Program-made: the position numbers and the translations under genes
Assembly: GCF_013294115.1 (NCBI RefSeq)
Contig: NZ_JABSNP010000018.1
Location: forward strand, 46,934 to 110,933
Length of the DNA stretch: 64,000 bases
Direction of reading: 5' to 3'
Source of the DNA: Hymenobacter caeli
GTDB taxonomy: Bacteria; Bacteroidota; Bacteroidia; Cytophagales; Hymenobacteraceae
In this document: piece by piece, positions 1-7,624 of the stretch
How the letters are laid out: each line of letters starts with the position of its first letter
Numbering within the stretch: position 1 is the stretch's first letter
The notes under the pieces: generated by a model
The model's input: only the letters and a program-made list of their open reading frames with translations
What the model was told of the DNA's origin: nothing
Database searches by the model: none

Positions 1-585
1 GGCCAGCGAGGCGGGCGGCGGCACGGCGGGCACGCCCACCGCCCGGCCGCTCACTTGCAAGGTAAACTGGCAGAAATCTTTCAGGTAGCCGTCCACGTCC
101 AGTAGGTAGGGCTGGCCGGCCTGCAGGTTTTCCAGGGCCACGAATACGTCGTCCTGGGTGCCGAGCGAGGTGCAGCTAAGCACCTGGTACGTAGCCGGCT
201 GGCACGGCTGGCCGCTGAGCACCACCAGCTGCACCCCGCGCACGTCGCGGCACCGCTGCCCGCCGATGTTCACGAAGTAGCGCCCCGCCGCGGCCGGCGT
301 AAACTCAAACCACTGGTCGTTGTGGTACTGAATGCACTGTCCCGTTAGGCGCTCGTCCACGCAGCTGCGCTGCACGGTGCAGCCCGTGGTGTTGGAGGTG
401 ATGGTTTCATTCAGCTTCAGTACCCGGCGATTCTCGATGTTGTCGTTGGCCACCTGGGCCCAACCATTCGAACTAGAACACAGCGCCGTGATGAGCAAAA
501 AAACCAGCCGTTTCAGGGCCCGGTGCCGGTGGCAAGGGAGCCCGAAACGGCTGAACGATTTTCCCGGGCGGGGGCGCGTGCCCAC
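1..585 (-). CDS. Partial secreted Cys-rich protein of unknown function (C-terminus outside window)
   Basis: An open leftward frame runs without a stop from just after ccmE to the window edge. It encodes a basic N-region, a hydrophobic segment (LVFLLITALCSSS) and a WAQ-type cleavage site. A mature part follows, rich in Cys and aromatic residues, with short pieces such as WFEFTPAAAGRYFVNIGG. There is no ATG. A GTG at 583-585 is the first usable start after the ccmE stop; a CTG at 514-516 would give a neater signal peptide beginning LKRLVFLL. The regularly spaced Cys and Gly-Tyr strands suggest a disulfide-stabilised beta-domain for the periplasm or cell surface. I do not recognise the family. 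It may be cotranscribed with the ccm genes, but nothing else links it to haem. Confidence 0.6.
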   Translation of the reverse strand, partial: MGTRPRPGKSFSRFGLPCHRHRALKRLVFLLITALCSSSNGWAQVANDNIENRRVLKLNETITSNTTGCTVQRSCVDERLTGQCIQYHNDQWFEFTPAAAGRYFVNIGGQRCRDVRGVQLVVLSGQPCQPATYQVLSCTSLGTQDDVFVALENLQAGQPYLLDVDGYLKDFCQFTLQVSGRAVGVPAVPPPASLA

Positions 586-587
586 CG

Positions 588-1016
588 CTACTTGGCGGCT
601 ACCTCAGTGCCTTTCAGGTCTTTCTTCACGTATTTGCTCGGGCACTTCAGCAGGATGTTGTCGGCCATGAACACGCCGCTGCGCATGGCCCCGGTGATGA
701 CGACCTGCTCGGAGGTTTCAAAATCCTGGGGCTTGGGGTTGTTGTACACCACGCGCTGGGCCACGTGTGTGGAGTCCACGAGGGTGAAGGCGAAGTAGTT
801 GGGGTCCACCATCGGGTCGTATTGCAGGCCCACGGGGTGGTTCTGGGCGTCGCGGGGCAGGCGGCCCACCACGTGCACCTTGGTGGCGTTGCCCTCGGCG
901 GCCCGCTGCCGGGCTTCGCCAAACAGCACGTACACGCTGGCATCGGCCGTAGTGCTGAGGATGATGCCGGCCGCGACGGCGATGATGGCGATAACGAAAA
1001 TATGAGTCCTCTTCAT
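588..1016 (-). CDS. ccmE: Cytochrome c maturation protein CcmE, Cys-type haem chaperone
   Basis: CcmE is a membrane-anchored periplasmic haem chaperone that receives haem from CcmC and passes it on for attachment to apocytochromes c. The 142-residue product has one N-terminal membrane anchor (about residues 6-22) followed by an OB-fold-like domain with VHVVGRL and DNILLKCPSKY. In proteobacterial CcmE the haem-binding residue is His in an HxxxY motif. Here the position is Cys125 with Tyr129 (CPSKY), the variant known from some other bacteria and archaea. I chose the ATG at 1014-1016. An upstream GTG at 1020-1022 lies inside the 56-nt dispersed repeat and is unlikely to be used. It follows ccmD but is separated by about 225 bp holding an inverted repeat pair. 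Confidence 0.9.
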   Translation of the reverse strand: MKRTHIFVIAIIAVAAGIILSTTADASVYVLFGEARQRAAEGNATKVHVVGRLPRDAQNHPVGLQYDPMVDPNYFAFTLVDSTHVAQRVVYNNPKPQDFETSEQVVITGAMRSGVFMADNILLKCPSKYVKKDLKGTEVAAK

Positions 1017-1017
1017 G

Positions 1018-1073
1018 ACCACAGATTTAACGGATTTCTAACGGATTCAACAGGTTTTTTGGGGTTCCGCCGC
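1018..1073. repeat. 56-nt TTTAACGGATT dispersed repeat, copy 1 (ccmE leader)
   Basis: A 56-nt unit made of short near-repeats of ATTTAACGG, ending in TTTTTTGGGGTTCCGCCGC. It touches the ccmE start codon. It is the inverted partner of 1209-1264 (53 of 56 positions match) and closely resembles 34291-34346 upstream of aspS. On the ccm transcript the two copies here could pair into a long stem next to the ccmE start. Confidence 0.85.
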
Positions 1074-1103
1074 TGGGTTATCGGGTCAGGCGGCGGGCCA
1101 AGG

Positions 1104-1111
1104 AAAAGGTA
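1104..1111 (-). promoter_or_regulatory. Possible -7 element for ccmE (TACCTTTT on the minus strand)
   Basis: AAAAGGTA on the plus strand reads TACCTTTT on the minus strand, one base from the Bacteroidota -7 consensus TAnnTTTG. It lies between the two inverted repeats about 90 nt before the ccmE start. A second AGGAAAAGGTA occurs at 1151-1161. Either could give ccmE its own transcript. Confidence 0.3.
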
Positions 1112-1208
1112 GCAAAATTAGCGGAGCGACGAATCATAACAGAAATAACCAGGAAAAGGTAACGGCCGGCAGGAGAAAAATCTACCCGACCTGCTTAATT
1201 CAAAAGCC

Positions 1209-1264
1209 GCGGCGGAACCCCAAAAAATCCGTTAAATCCGTTAGAAATCCGTTAAATCTGTGGT
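1209..1264. repeat. 56-nt TTTAACGGATT dispersed repeat, copy 2 (3-prime end of ccmD)
   Basis: Inverse copy of 1018-1073. The last codons of ccmD and its stop (TAA, complement of 1241-1243) lie in this unit, so the C-terminal residues RTTDLTDF are encoded by repeat sequence. The element appears to have replaced the original 3-prime end of the gene. Confidence 0.85.
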
Positions 1265-1501
1265 CCTTTTCTCCAGGCGGCCCACCTTGCGGTCGAGGGC
1301 GATGAGGTAAACCAGAAGGCCGGCGATGATGACGACGACGGCGGCCACCACCACGTAGATTTTGCCGCTGGCCCGCAGGTCGTCGGCCATCGCGGGGGCG
1401 TCGGGGCCGGGGGCCTGCGCCCAGGCGTGGGCGGCGGTGCCCAGCACGAGCTGCAACCCAAAGCAGGCCGCTAGGAAGTACCGAAAAAGCTTATTGGTCA
1501 T
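1241..1501 (-). CDS. ccmD: CcmD-like small membrane protein of cytochrome c maturation
   Basis: The 86-residue product has a signal-like hydrophobic N-terminus (about residues 8-28), a short polar stretch, and a second hydrophobic helix (about 48-68) that runs into the basic tail LDRKVGRLEKR. A single helix followed by a charged cytoplasmic tail is the usual pattern of CcmD, which helps release holo-CcmE from the CcmABC complex. Members of the family are poorly conserved, so the call leans on position: its ATG overlaps the ccmC stop by 11 nt and ccmE follows. The final residues derive from a dispersed repeat. The extra N-terminal hydrophobic segment makes it longer than the roughly 40-70 residues usual for CcmD. 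Confidence 0.75.
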   Translation of the reverse strand: MTNKLFRYFLAACFGLQLVLGTAAHAWAQAPGPDAPAMADDLRASGKIYVVVAAVVVIIAGLLVYLIALDRKVGRLEKRTTDLTDF

Positions 1502-2249
1502 CGTGGTGGTGTTGAAGGAGCGTCAGCCGGCTGCTGACCTGGGTGAGCCAGAAAGCAAACAAAATCCAGCCAATGACGGCGGCGTAGAACACGGGCCGCA
1601 TGGTGCTGTCGAGGTCGTACTTGTTGAAGCCGGGGTTGCCGGTCTGGCCCGGGTGCAGGCTGTTGCCCGAAATGCGGGGCAGGATGAACAGCAGCGGAAT
1701 GGCCGCCGCAAACGCAAAAATATTGTAGATGGCCGAGACCCGCGCCCGCTGCTGGTCGTCGCGGAACGAGCCGCGCAGCACCAGGTAGGCCCCATATATA
1801 AGGAGGGCCACGGCGGCGGCGTTCAGGCGGGGGTCGGGCGTCCACCAGGCCCCCCAGGTGTAGCGGGCCCACAGGCTGCCGGTGGCCAGGCCCAGCACGC
1901 CCAGCAAAATGCCGGTTTTAGCCGCTTCGTGGGCCAGGATGTCGAGCCGCGCCGAGGGCCGCCGCAGGTACTGCATCGAGTACACGATGGACACGAGCAT
2001 CACCATAATCATCCCGAACCACATGGGCACGTGGAAAAACAGGTTGCGGATGCTCTCGTTCACGATGGGCAGGCGCGGCACCGGAATGAGCAGCCCCGCC
2101 ACGGCCGAGCCCACGATGAGCACCACCGCCACCCACTTCCACGCGCCCCGGCCGCGCGACTCAATCAGCCGCTGCCCGCCCCACACCGCCCCCACCGTGA
2201 CGACGAGACTGACGAGGGAGATGATAATTCCTAAGGTTGCTTTGCTCAT
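1491..2249 (-). CDS. ccmC: Haem handling protein CcmC (CcsA/CcmC family)
   Basis: CcmC is an inner-membrane protein that loads haem onto CcmE. The 252-residue product has about six membrane helices. It carries the tryptophan-rich WWD-type signature WGAWWTPDPR near residues 132-141, which faces the periplasm and contacts haem. Conserved His in FFHVPMWF (near residue 73) and in the loop after the motif are expected axial ligands. I chose the ATG at 2247-2249, 13 nt after the ccmB stop; a TTG three codons upstream is possible. It sits in the order ccmB-ccmC-ccmD-ccmE, with the ccmD start overlapping its 3-prime end. Confidence 0.93.
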   Translation of the reverse strand: MSKATLGIIISLVSLVVTVGAVWGGQRLIESRGRGAWKWVAVVLIVGSAVAGLLIPVPRLPIVNESIRNLFFHVPMWFGMIMVMLVSIVYSMQYLRRPSARLDILAHEAAKTGILLGVLGLATGSLWARYTWGAWWTPDPRLNAAAVALLIYGAYLVLRGSFRDDQQRARVSAIYNIFAFAAAIPLLFILPRISGNSLHPGQTGNPGFNKYDLDSTMRPVFYAAVIGWILFAFWLTQVSSRLTLLQHHHDDQ

Positions 2250-2261
2250 GATAACCAAGGC

Positions 2262-2933
2262 TTAACCGCGCCACAAAAAAGGGTACAGCAGGTACGACGT
2301 CCCCGCCACAATTACGTTCAGGGCCAGCAGGGTGATGATGGATTGCTGGCTCAGGCCGCGGTCAAGGCCGTCGAGGGCGTTCTTGCTGACTTTGATTAAC
2401 AACAAAAGCATCGGAATCATTACCGGAAAACCAAGCACAGCCATCAAAGTAGCGCCGTTGCCGCCGGCTTTGGCCGCAATGCCCGATACCAGCGTGAGCG
2501 TGGTGGCGAAGCCCAGGGCCCCCAGCACCAGGTTGGCCAGGAACAAGGACAGGTCCTGAATCGGGTTGCCCAAAAAGGTGGTGTAGAGAAACAAACCCAG
2601 CAGCCCCACGCCCAGCAGCAGCAGCGCGTTGTAGAGCATTTTGGCCAGGATGATGGCCTGGGGCCGCACCAGCGTGTAGTAATAGAGGCGCTGGCCGGGG
2701 CTTTCCTGCATGAAGCCCTTGGCCACGGCGTTGACGGCCGCGAACAGTAGAATCACCCAGAACAAGGCGTTCCAGGCCGGGGCCGGGGGCTGCCCGCCGC
2801 GCAGGCTGAAGCTCAGAAAGCATACGAACACCGTGCTGCCCACGTACAGCACCAGCCCGCCCAGCGCCGCCCGCTGCCGCCACTCCAGGCGGAAGTCTTT
2901 GGCGAGCAGGGCATAAATTTCGCGGAGCAGCAC
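2262..2933 (-). CDS. ccmB: Haem exporter complex membrane protein CcmB
   Basis: CcmB is the membrane subunit that works with the ATPase CcmA and with CcmC to release haem-loaded CcmE. The roughly 223-residue hydrophobic protein begins with REIYALLAKDFRLEWRQ, a cytoplasmic amphipathic segment typical of the family, followed by six predicted helices and an LFAAVNAVAKGF region. The frame is open back to a TTG at 2958-2960, but a good -7 promoter element overlaps that codon, so translation must start further in. I use the GTG at 2931-2933; a TTG at 2937-2939 is an alternative. No ccmA is present in the window. Confidence 0.88.
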   Translation of the reverse strand: MLLREIYALLAKDFRLEWRQRAALGGLVLYVGSTVFVCFLSFSLRGGQPPAPAWNALFWVILLFAAVNAVAKGFMQESPGQRLYYYTLVRPQAIILAKMLYNALLLLGVGLLGLFLYTTFLGNPIQDLSLFLANLVLGALGFATTLTLVSGIAAKAGGNGATLMAVLGFPVMIPMLLLLIKVSKNALDGLDRGLSQQSIITLLALNVIVAGTSYLLYPFLWRG

Positions 2934-2957
2934 GGGCAACGGGTGGGTTTCGGGCCG

Positions 2958-2965
2958 CAAAGATA
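2958..2965 (-). promoter_or_regulatory. -7 promoter element TATCTTTG of the ccm genes
   Basis: CAAAGATA on the plus strand gives TATCTTTG on the minus strand, a perfect match to the Bacteroidota TAnnTTTG -7 box. It implies transcription starting a few bases downstream and a very short leader before ccmB. Confidence 0.6.
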
Positions 2966-3030
2966 CGACCCGCGCCCGGCGCGGGTGCCGAAACGCAGTT
3001 CCACAAATTCAGGCCCTACAGCCAAAAAAG

Positions 3031-3059
3031 AAGGGCCCCAGATAAAACCGGGGGCCCTT
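3031..3059 (-). terminator. Intrinsic terminator after the large surface protein gene
   Basis: AAGGGCCCC (3031-3039) pairs perfectly with GGGGCCCTT (3051-3059). On the minus strand the stem is followed by CTTTTTTGG, a classic rho-independent layout. It separates the gene ending at 3110 from the ccm transcript. Confidence 0.75.
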
Positions 3060-3071
3060 GCAAACCATTAG

Positions 3072-3110
3072 AAATCAGCGAAATTCTTTTAAACCTGCAA
3101 AATCTGCGGC
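3072..3110. repeat. Dispersed AGATTT-type repeat at a gene 3-prime end
   Basis: On the minus strand this reads GCCGCAGATTTTGCAGG, then TTTAAAAGAATTTCGCTGATTTC. It is built from short AGATTT/GATTT units and starts directly at the stop codon of the upstream gene. It resembles in style, but does not match, the 56-nt repeats at 1018, 1209 and 34291. Confidence 0.5.
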
Positions 3111-6100
3111 TAGAAGTCGTAGCCCAGCGTGAAGTAGAACTTGGGCGGATTGGTCACGTAGTTTTCGCGGCCCCAGGCCACGTCGGCCTTGCCGTAGAAA
3201 CCGAACAGCGTGCTGCGGATGCCGCCCCCGTAGCCCACCAGCAGCGGGTTGCTGAAGTTGGTGACGGTGCCCGAGAACGGGTTGCCGTTGCCGCCGAAGG
3301 TGAGGGTGTTGTTCGAGTTGTCGACGCTGAGCGGGTTGCCGCCGTTGTAGGCCGTGCCCGCGTCGACGAAGCCCGTGATTTGGAAGTTGCGCAGGAACGA
3401 CGACGTGATGGGCCGCCGCGCGAAATACTGCACGATGGGGATGCGCAGCTCGCTGTTGAACAGCAAGTAGCGCGAGCCGTAGCGGGTGCTGTAGTCGAAG
3501 CCCCGCAGGTTGGTCACGAACTGCTGGTTGAACAGCTGGCTGGGGTCCAGTTCCGGCACGTTGGGCAGGAAATTCACCCGGTCGCCCTTGTAGTTGGCAA
3601 AGAAGGAGTTGTCCATGCCGCCCAGGCGGAAGTACTGGGTGTTGGGCCCAAAATACTGCCCGTAGCTGGCCCGGTTGGCCCAGATGATGGAGCGGTGGAC
3701 CTTCTGGTAGTGGCGCAGGTCGATGGTGAGCTTGCCGAAGTTGAGCGGCGCGTTGTTGATGCCGCGCAGCTGCTCCAGGGCTATTTTCATGCGGGTGCCG
3801 CGCAGCATGTTCACGCCGGTGGCAATGGAGTTGTCGAACACCATCTCGGCCTTGTAGCCCAGGTAGTTCTGGTTGGTGTCGAGGTTGTTGAGGAAGTTGT
3901 CGGTCCGGGTGCGGTTGAGGTTTTCGTAGCGGGGGCCCGCCCGCAGGCTCAGGTTGTGGGTGAGCGGGTAAGAGAAAGTAACGGCCGCCGCCTGCCGCCC
4001 GTAGCGGAACGTACCGTCTTGCAAATCAAAGAAGTAAGCCTGCTTCTGGTAGGCAATGGTGTAATCGATGCGGCGGGTGAGGTTGGTGTACGAGGCGTTG
4101 ATGTTGCTGGTGCGCAGGTCGAAGAGCCCGAACAGTCCCGCGTCGATGCGCTGGTTCTCCAGAATGTCGTTCAGGTGGGCCCGGAACTGCAGGCCGATGC
4201 CCAGCAGCGGGTCCGAGTAGAGCGAGGTGGTGATGTTGTCGGCCATGAAGCGCGTGTCGTAGCGGAAGGGGCCGGTCACCTTGGGCACGTCGGGCAGCAC
4301 TTTGTTCACGGGGGCGCGCCGGGCCGCGCGCTTGGGCTGCACGGGCTCGTCTTCCTCAAACACGTAGTCGTTCGTGTTCACCGCCTCGTTGGCTTTGCGG
4401 CGGGCCCGGCGCGTGCCGGGGGCCCCCGTGCTGTCGGCCGTGGGCGTGGTCACGCTGGCCGCGGCCTTGGCGGCGGCCACCGGCGCGGCCGAGCGGTCTT
4501 CCAGGGTTTTCTGGCGGGTGGTTTTTATGCCGGGCAGCGCCGCGGGCAGCGCAAACGTGGGGTAGCTGTACAGCACGTCGCGGGCCTGCGCCGGGGCCAC
4601 GAAGGCCAGGGCCGTGGTGGCGGGGCTGTAGTCGAAGTCGTTGACGTTGGGCAAAAAGCCCGTCAGCAAAGCCCGCTCCTTGGTTTTGAGCGAGTAGCGG
4701 TAGAGGCTGCGCACGCCGCTCTCCTCGCCCAGGTACAGGATTTCGTCGTCGGAGATGGCGCGGGGCCGGGTTTCGTTGGAGATGGTGCTGGCCAGGGCCT
4801 CCACCGGCAGGGCCCGCCCGTCGAGGTGGTAGAGGAACAGGTCGTAGTTGTTCACCACGTTGGGGAAGGTGGCCGGCCGGCTCCGCCCCAGCGAATCGAG
4901 GTAGCGGTTGGAGCTGAACACGATGCCCTGGCCGTTGGGCAGGAACACCGGCTGCACGTCGTCGAACAAGTCGTTGGTGAGCTGCTCGGCCTGGCGGCTG
5001 CCGGCCCGCAGCACGAACAAGTCGTTCTGGCCGCCGCGCACGGCGCTGAACACCAGAGCCTTGCCGTCGGCCGAGTAGTTCATGGCCAGCACCTGGTCGT
5101 AGCTCTGGAGCACCGAGGCGGGCCGCCGGAACTGCACCACCGAGCGGAAGCGGTCGAGCAGGTTGCTGCCGCTGGCGCTGCGCAGGTGCAGCGTCATCAC
5201 GCCCTGGTCGGTTTCGGCCACGGCCACCTGGGCGTTGCCGCGCCAGGCCAGCACGGGCAGGCGGCTTTCCACCTGCTGGTCGGGGGTTTTGTAGCCGCCG
5301 CGGCCCACGGTGCGGCGGTGGCTGCCGTCGCGGTTGGCCACCACCACGCGGTAGCGGCCCAGCTCGTTCACGGCGTAGGCCAGCTGCTGGCCGTTGGGGC
5401 TGAGCACGGGCTGCGAGTAAATGACGGCCCGGCGGTTGCGCCCGCCCACCTGGAACTTGGCGTCGGGCACGGCCAGCGCGGCCGTGGCCGCCGCGTTGTT
5501 GATGCCCCGGTAGTAGGCCAGCCAGTCGCGCAGAAACGTTTTGTACGGCACGTTCAGCGACGAGCTGATGCCCACTTCCGCGTCGCGGGTGATGCGCGTC
5601 AGGTTCAGAATGTTTTGCACCGAGGTGTAGCCGTAGCGCTCGGCGATGTAGTTCCAGATGCTCTGGCCGGCCAGGCGCGGGTCGCGGATGAAAAACGGGG
5701 CCGTGCGGTTGCCGCTGGGGTAGAGGCGCGTCATGTCGCGCATGTAGCCGTCCATGTCCACGCTCCAGCCCTCGGCCCCGTAGGCCGCCGCCCCGCCGAT
5801 GAACCAGTCGGGCAGTTGCAGCAGGTAGCTACTTTGCAGCACTTCGCGCAGCGAGCCGCCGTACATCATGTCGTTCAGCAGCACCTGCGTGAGCTGGTAG
5901 CTGACCTCGCGCTTGAAGTCGGTTTGCAGGCCGGTGAAGGCAATCTGCACCTTGCTCATGCGGGCCAGGGGGGCGTCGCCGCCGGCCACGGTTTCGGGGT
6001 TGGGGTCGAGGCCGATGTTGCTCTGGCGCAGGTCGCCCACCGAGTTGTAGAGCATCAGGGTGGTTTTGGAGTACGGGTAGTACCCGATGAGCGCCGTGAT

Positions 6101-6343
6101 GCGCTGCAGCTCCTTTTCGGCGTAATCGACGGCGCGGCGGGCGGCGGGCTCGTTGCCGTCGTAGTACATCACCGTGAAGTTGGAGGTGGCATACTGCTGC
6201 CAGTGCAGCGTTTTGTACTGGATGCGCACCCGCCCGAACTGCTCCTGGGCCGTTTGGGCCCGGGCCGGGCCCGCCGCGGCCACCAGCGCCGCCAGTGCGC
6301 ACGCGCCCCGCACCGCCCTCATCACCGAAGAAATATCTCTCAT
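3110..6343 (-). CDS. Large surface protein: degenerate peptidase-MA-like domain, beta-propeller, BamA/TamA-like barrel
   Basis: About 1077 residues with a signal peptide ending ARAQ. Residues roughly 30-300 resemble a gluzincin (peptidase MA-like) domain, with LPDWFIGGAAAYGAEGW. Where an active enzyme has HExxH, this one reads VSYQLTQVLL, so zinc and catalytic residues are missing. Residues roughly 330-680 show PD40/TolB-like propeller blades (QPVLSPNGQQLAYA, QPVFLPNGQGIVFSS). A low-complexity linker follows, then about 320 residues of alternating aromatic beta-strands ending in FYFTLGYDF, like an outer-membrane barrel of the surface antigen type. The frame is open far upstream into the next gene, but signal peptide position sets the start at 6343 (ATG) or 6322. 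A terminator lies downstream. Function unknown; likely an outer-membrane protein with a periplasmic or surface sensor/chaperone part. Confidence 0.8.
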   Translation of the reverse strand: MRDISSVMRAVRGACALAALVAAAGPARAQTAQEQFGRVRIQYKTLHWQQYATSNFTVMYYDGNEPAARRAVDYAEKELQRITALIGYYPYSKTTLMLYNSVGDLRQSNIGLDPNPETVAGGDAPLARMSKVQIAFTGLQTDFKREVSYQLTQVLLNDMMYGGSLREVLQSSYLLQLPDWFIGGAAAYGAEGWSVDMDGYMRDMTRLYPSGNRTAPFFIRDPRLAGQSIWNYIAERYGYTSVQNILNLTRITRDAEVGISSSLNVPYKTFLRDWLAYYRGINNAAATAALAVPDAKFQVGGRNRRAVIYSQPVLSPNGQQLAYAVNELGRYRVVVANRDGSHRRTVGRGGYKTPDQQVESRLPVLAWRGNAQVAVAETDQGVMTLHLRSASGSNLLDRFRSVVQFRRPASVLQSYDQVLAMNYSADGKALVFSAVRGGQNDLFVLRAGSRQAEQLTNDLFDDVQPVFLPNGQGIVFSSNRYLDSLGRSRPATFPNVVNNYDLFLYHLDGRALPVEALASTISNETRPRAISDDEILYLGEESGVRSLYRYSLKTKERALLTGFLPNVNDFDYSPATTALAFVAPAQARDVLYSYPTFALPAALPGIKTTRQKTLEDRSAAPVAAAKAAASVTTPTADSTGAPGTRRARRKANEAVNTNDYVFEEDEPVQPKRAARRAPVNKVLPDVPKVTGPFRYDTRFMADNITTSLYSDPLLGIGLQFRAHLNDILENQRIDAGLFGLFDLRTSNINASYTNLTRRIDYTIAYQKQAYFFDLQDGTFRYGRQAAAVTFSYPLTHNLSLRAGPRYENLNRTRTDNFLNNLDTNQNYLGYKAEMVFDNSIATGVNMLRGTRMKIALEQLRGINNAPLNFGKLTIDLRHYQKVHRSIIWANRASYGQYFGPNTQYFRLGGMDNSFFANYKGDRVNFLPNVPELDPSQLFNQQFVTNLRGFDYSTRYGSRYLLFNSELRIPIVQYFARRPITSSFLRNFQITGFVDAGTAYNGGNPLSVDNSNNTLTFGGNGNPFSGTVTNFSNPLLVGYGGGIRSTLFGFYGKADVAWGRENYVTNPPKFYFTLGYDF

Positions 6344-6393
6344 AATCAGCCAACGAACAAAGGCGGAAATTAGTCCGCCGTACAACGTAAAAA

Positions 6394-7485
6394 TCAACCG
6401 GGCCCCGGCCCGGGCCCCAGGGCCGCGTACCGCGCCAGGCTCACCTCGGGCCAAAGGTCGGCCCGGCCGGCGAGCCAGTCGGCAAAAAGCACCGCCAGCC
6501 GGGGGGCCAGCACCACGCCCTTCGAGCCGTAGCCCCCGCAGAAGCTGAGGCCCGGCACCGCCGGGTGGGCCCCCAGCAGCGGCTTGCGGTCGCGCACGGC
6601 GGGCCGCACCCCCGCCCGCTGCCCCACCACCGCAAACGGCGCGTGGGTGAGGGCGGCCAGGCGGCCGGCCAGCTCGGCGCGGCCCTCGGCGGTGGGCCCG
6701 TCGGCAAACGGCGGCCAGCGGTAGGTGGCCCCCACGCGGAAGCGCCCCGCCCCCAGCGGTACCACGTAGGCGCTCCGGTTGAGCACCTGCCCGGCGGCCA
6801 GGCCGGCGCATTCCACGTCGAGCACCTCGCCCTGGTTGGGCGTAAGGGGCAACCAATTAAAGTACGGATTGTTAACGGCTTCGGCCCCTTCGCAGCACAC
6901 CACCTGGTGCGCGCGCACGGTGCCGTCGTACTCAAACGCCGGGGAGGCCCCGGCCGGGGCGCTAACGAGCTTGGCCCAGGCAAAAGTTTCGCGCCGCAGC
7001 CAGCCGCCGGCCGCGCCTTCGGCGGCCAGCGCGGCCAGCAGCTCGGCCACGGCCAGGTAGCCGCCGTGGCGCAGCCAGGCCCCGCCGTGGGGGGCCGCCA
7101 CGCCGGGCAGGCCGGGGTCGTGGGCCAGGATTTCGCCCACGAAGTCGCCCCAGGGCTGGGCGGCGCTGCGGGCCAGGGTGTGCGCCAGCTCTTCGGCCGA
7201 GCCAAACACCTTGAAGATGGGTACGGCCGTGTAAAATGACTGGCCCAGCCGGGCTTCCAGGGCCCGGTAGTAGGCGGTGGCGCAGGGAATCAGCTCGGCG
7301 GCCCGCCAGGCCAGGGCAAAGCGCCGGCCCGCCACGGGGTTGACGAGGCCCGCCGCCACCCGCGAAGCGGAGTCGGGCCGGCCGGCGTCGTACACCAGCA
7401 CCCGCTGGCCGCGCCGCCGCAGCTCGTCGGCCAGCGTAGCCCCCGCCAGGCCGTGGCCCACCACCAAAACGTCGCACTCCGTCAT
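6394..7485 (-). CDS. FAD-dependent oxidoreductase, D-amino-acid oxidase (DAO) family
   Basis: The 363-residue protein begins CDVLVVGHGLAGATLADEL, a Rossmann GxGxxG motif for FAD. It continues with the family-typical ASRVAAGLVNPVAGRRF, which places a substrate-binding region after the first nucleotide-binding fold. Near the C-terminus, GLSFCGGYGSKGVVLAPRLA closes the FAD site. DAO-fold enzymes oxidise amines or amino acids such as glycine, sarcosine and D-amino acids; the exact substrate cannot be read here. The C-terminal tail GPGPGPG is low complexity. It is separated by only 50 bp from the downstream surface protein gene on the same strand, so the two may share a transcript. Confidence 0.8.
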   Translation of the reverse strand: MTECDVLVVGHGLAGATLADELRRRGQRVLVYDAGRPDSASRVAAGLVNPVAGRRFALAWRAAELIPCATAYYRALEARLGQSFYTAVPIFKVFGSAEELAHTLARSAAQPWGDFVGEILAHDPGLPGVAAPHGGAWLRHGGYLAVAELLAALAAEGAAGGWLRRETFAWAKLVSAPAGASPAFEYDGTVRAHQVVCCEGAEAVNNPYFNWLPLTPNQGEVLDVECAGLAAGQVLNRSAYVVPLGAGRFRVGATYRWPPFADGPTAEGRAELAGRLAALTHAPFAVVGQRAGVRPAVRDRKPLLGAHPAVPGLSFCGGYGSKGVVLAPRLAVLFADWLAGRADLWPEVSLARYAALGPGPGPG

Positions 7486-7624
7486 CGCGGCAAGGTAAGG
7501 CCAGCGGGCCCAAACGCCGGGCTGCTGCCGTACTTTGCCCCGGCTTCGCGGCGACTTTCGTCACCGGGCCCCGGGGCCCCGTTCCGGCTGCTGGAGCCAA
7601 TCTTTTTCTTGCCTGCTTCTTACC

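Noticed and set aside
1074..1208. Possible small mobile element bounded by the inverted 56-nt repeats
   Set aside because: The 135-bp interior has no ORF and no target duplication was visible, and a third copy exists singly at aspS, so a transposable unit could not be supported beyond a MITE-like suggestion.
3380..6373. A 997-residue plus-strand open frame opposite the large surface protein gene
   Set aside because: It is a His/Gly/Val/Ala-rich antisense shadow of a GC-rich gene. The minus-strand frame has a signal peptide, recognised domains and a terminator, and its start lies where the neighbour ends.
7499..7624. TACTTTG near 7531 as a promoter for the MBL-fold hydrolase
   Set aside because: Spacing is one base short of TAnnTTTG, so it was not listed as a promoter.
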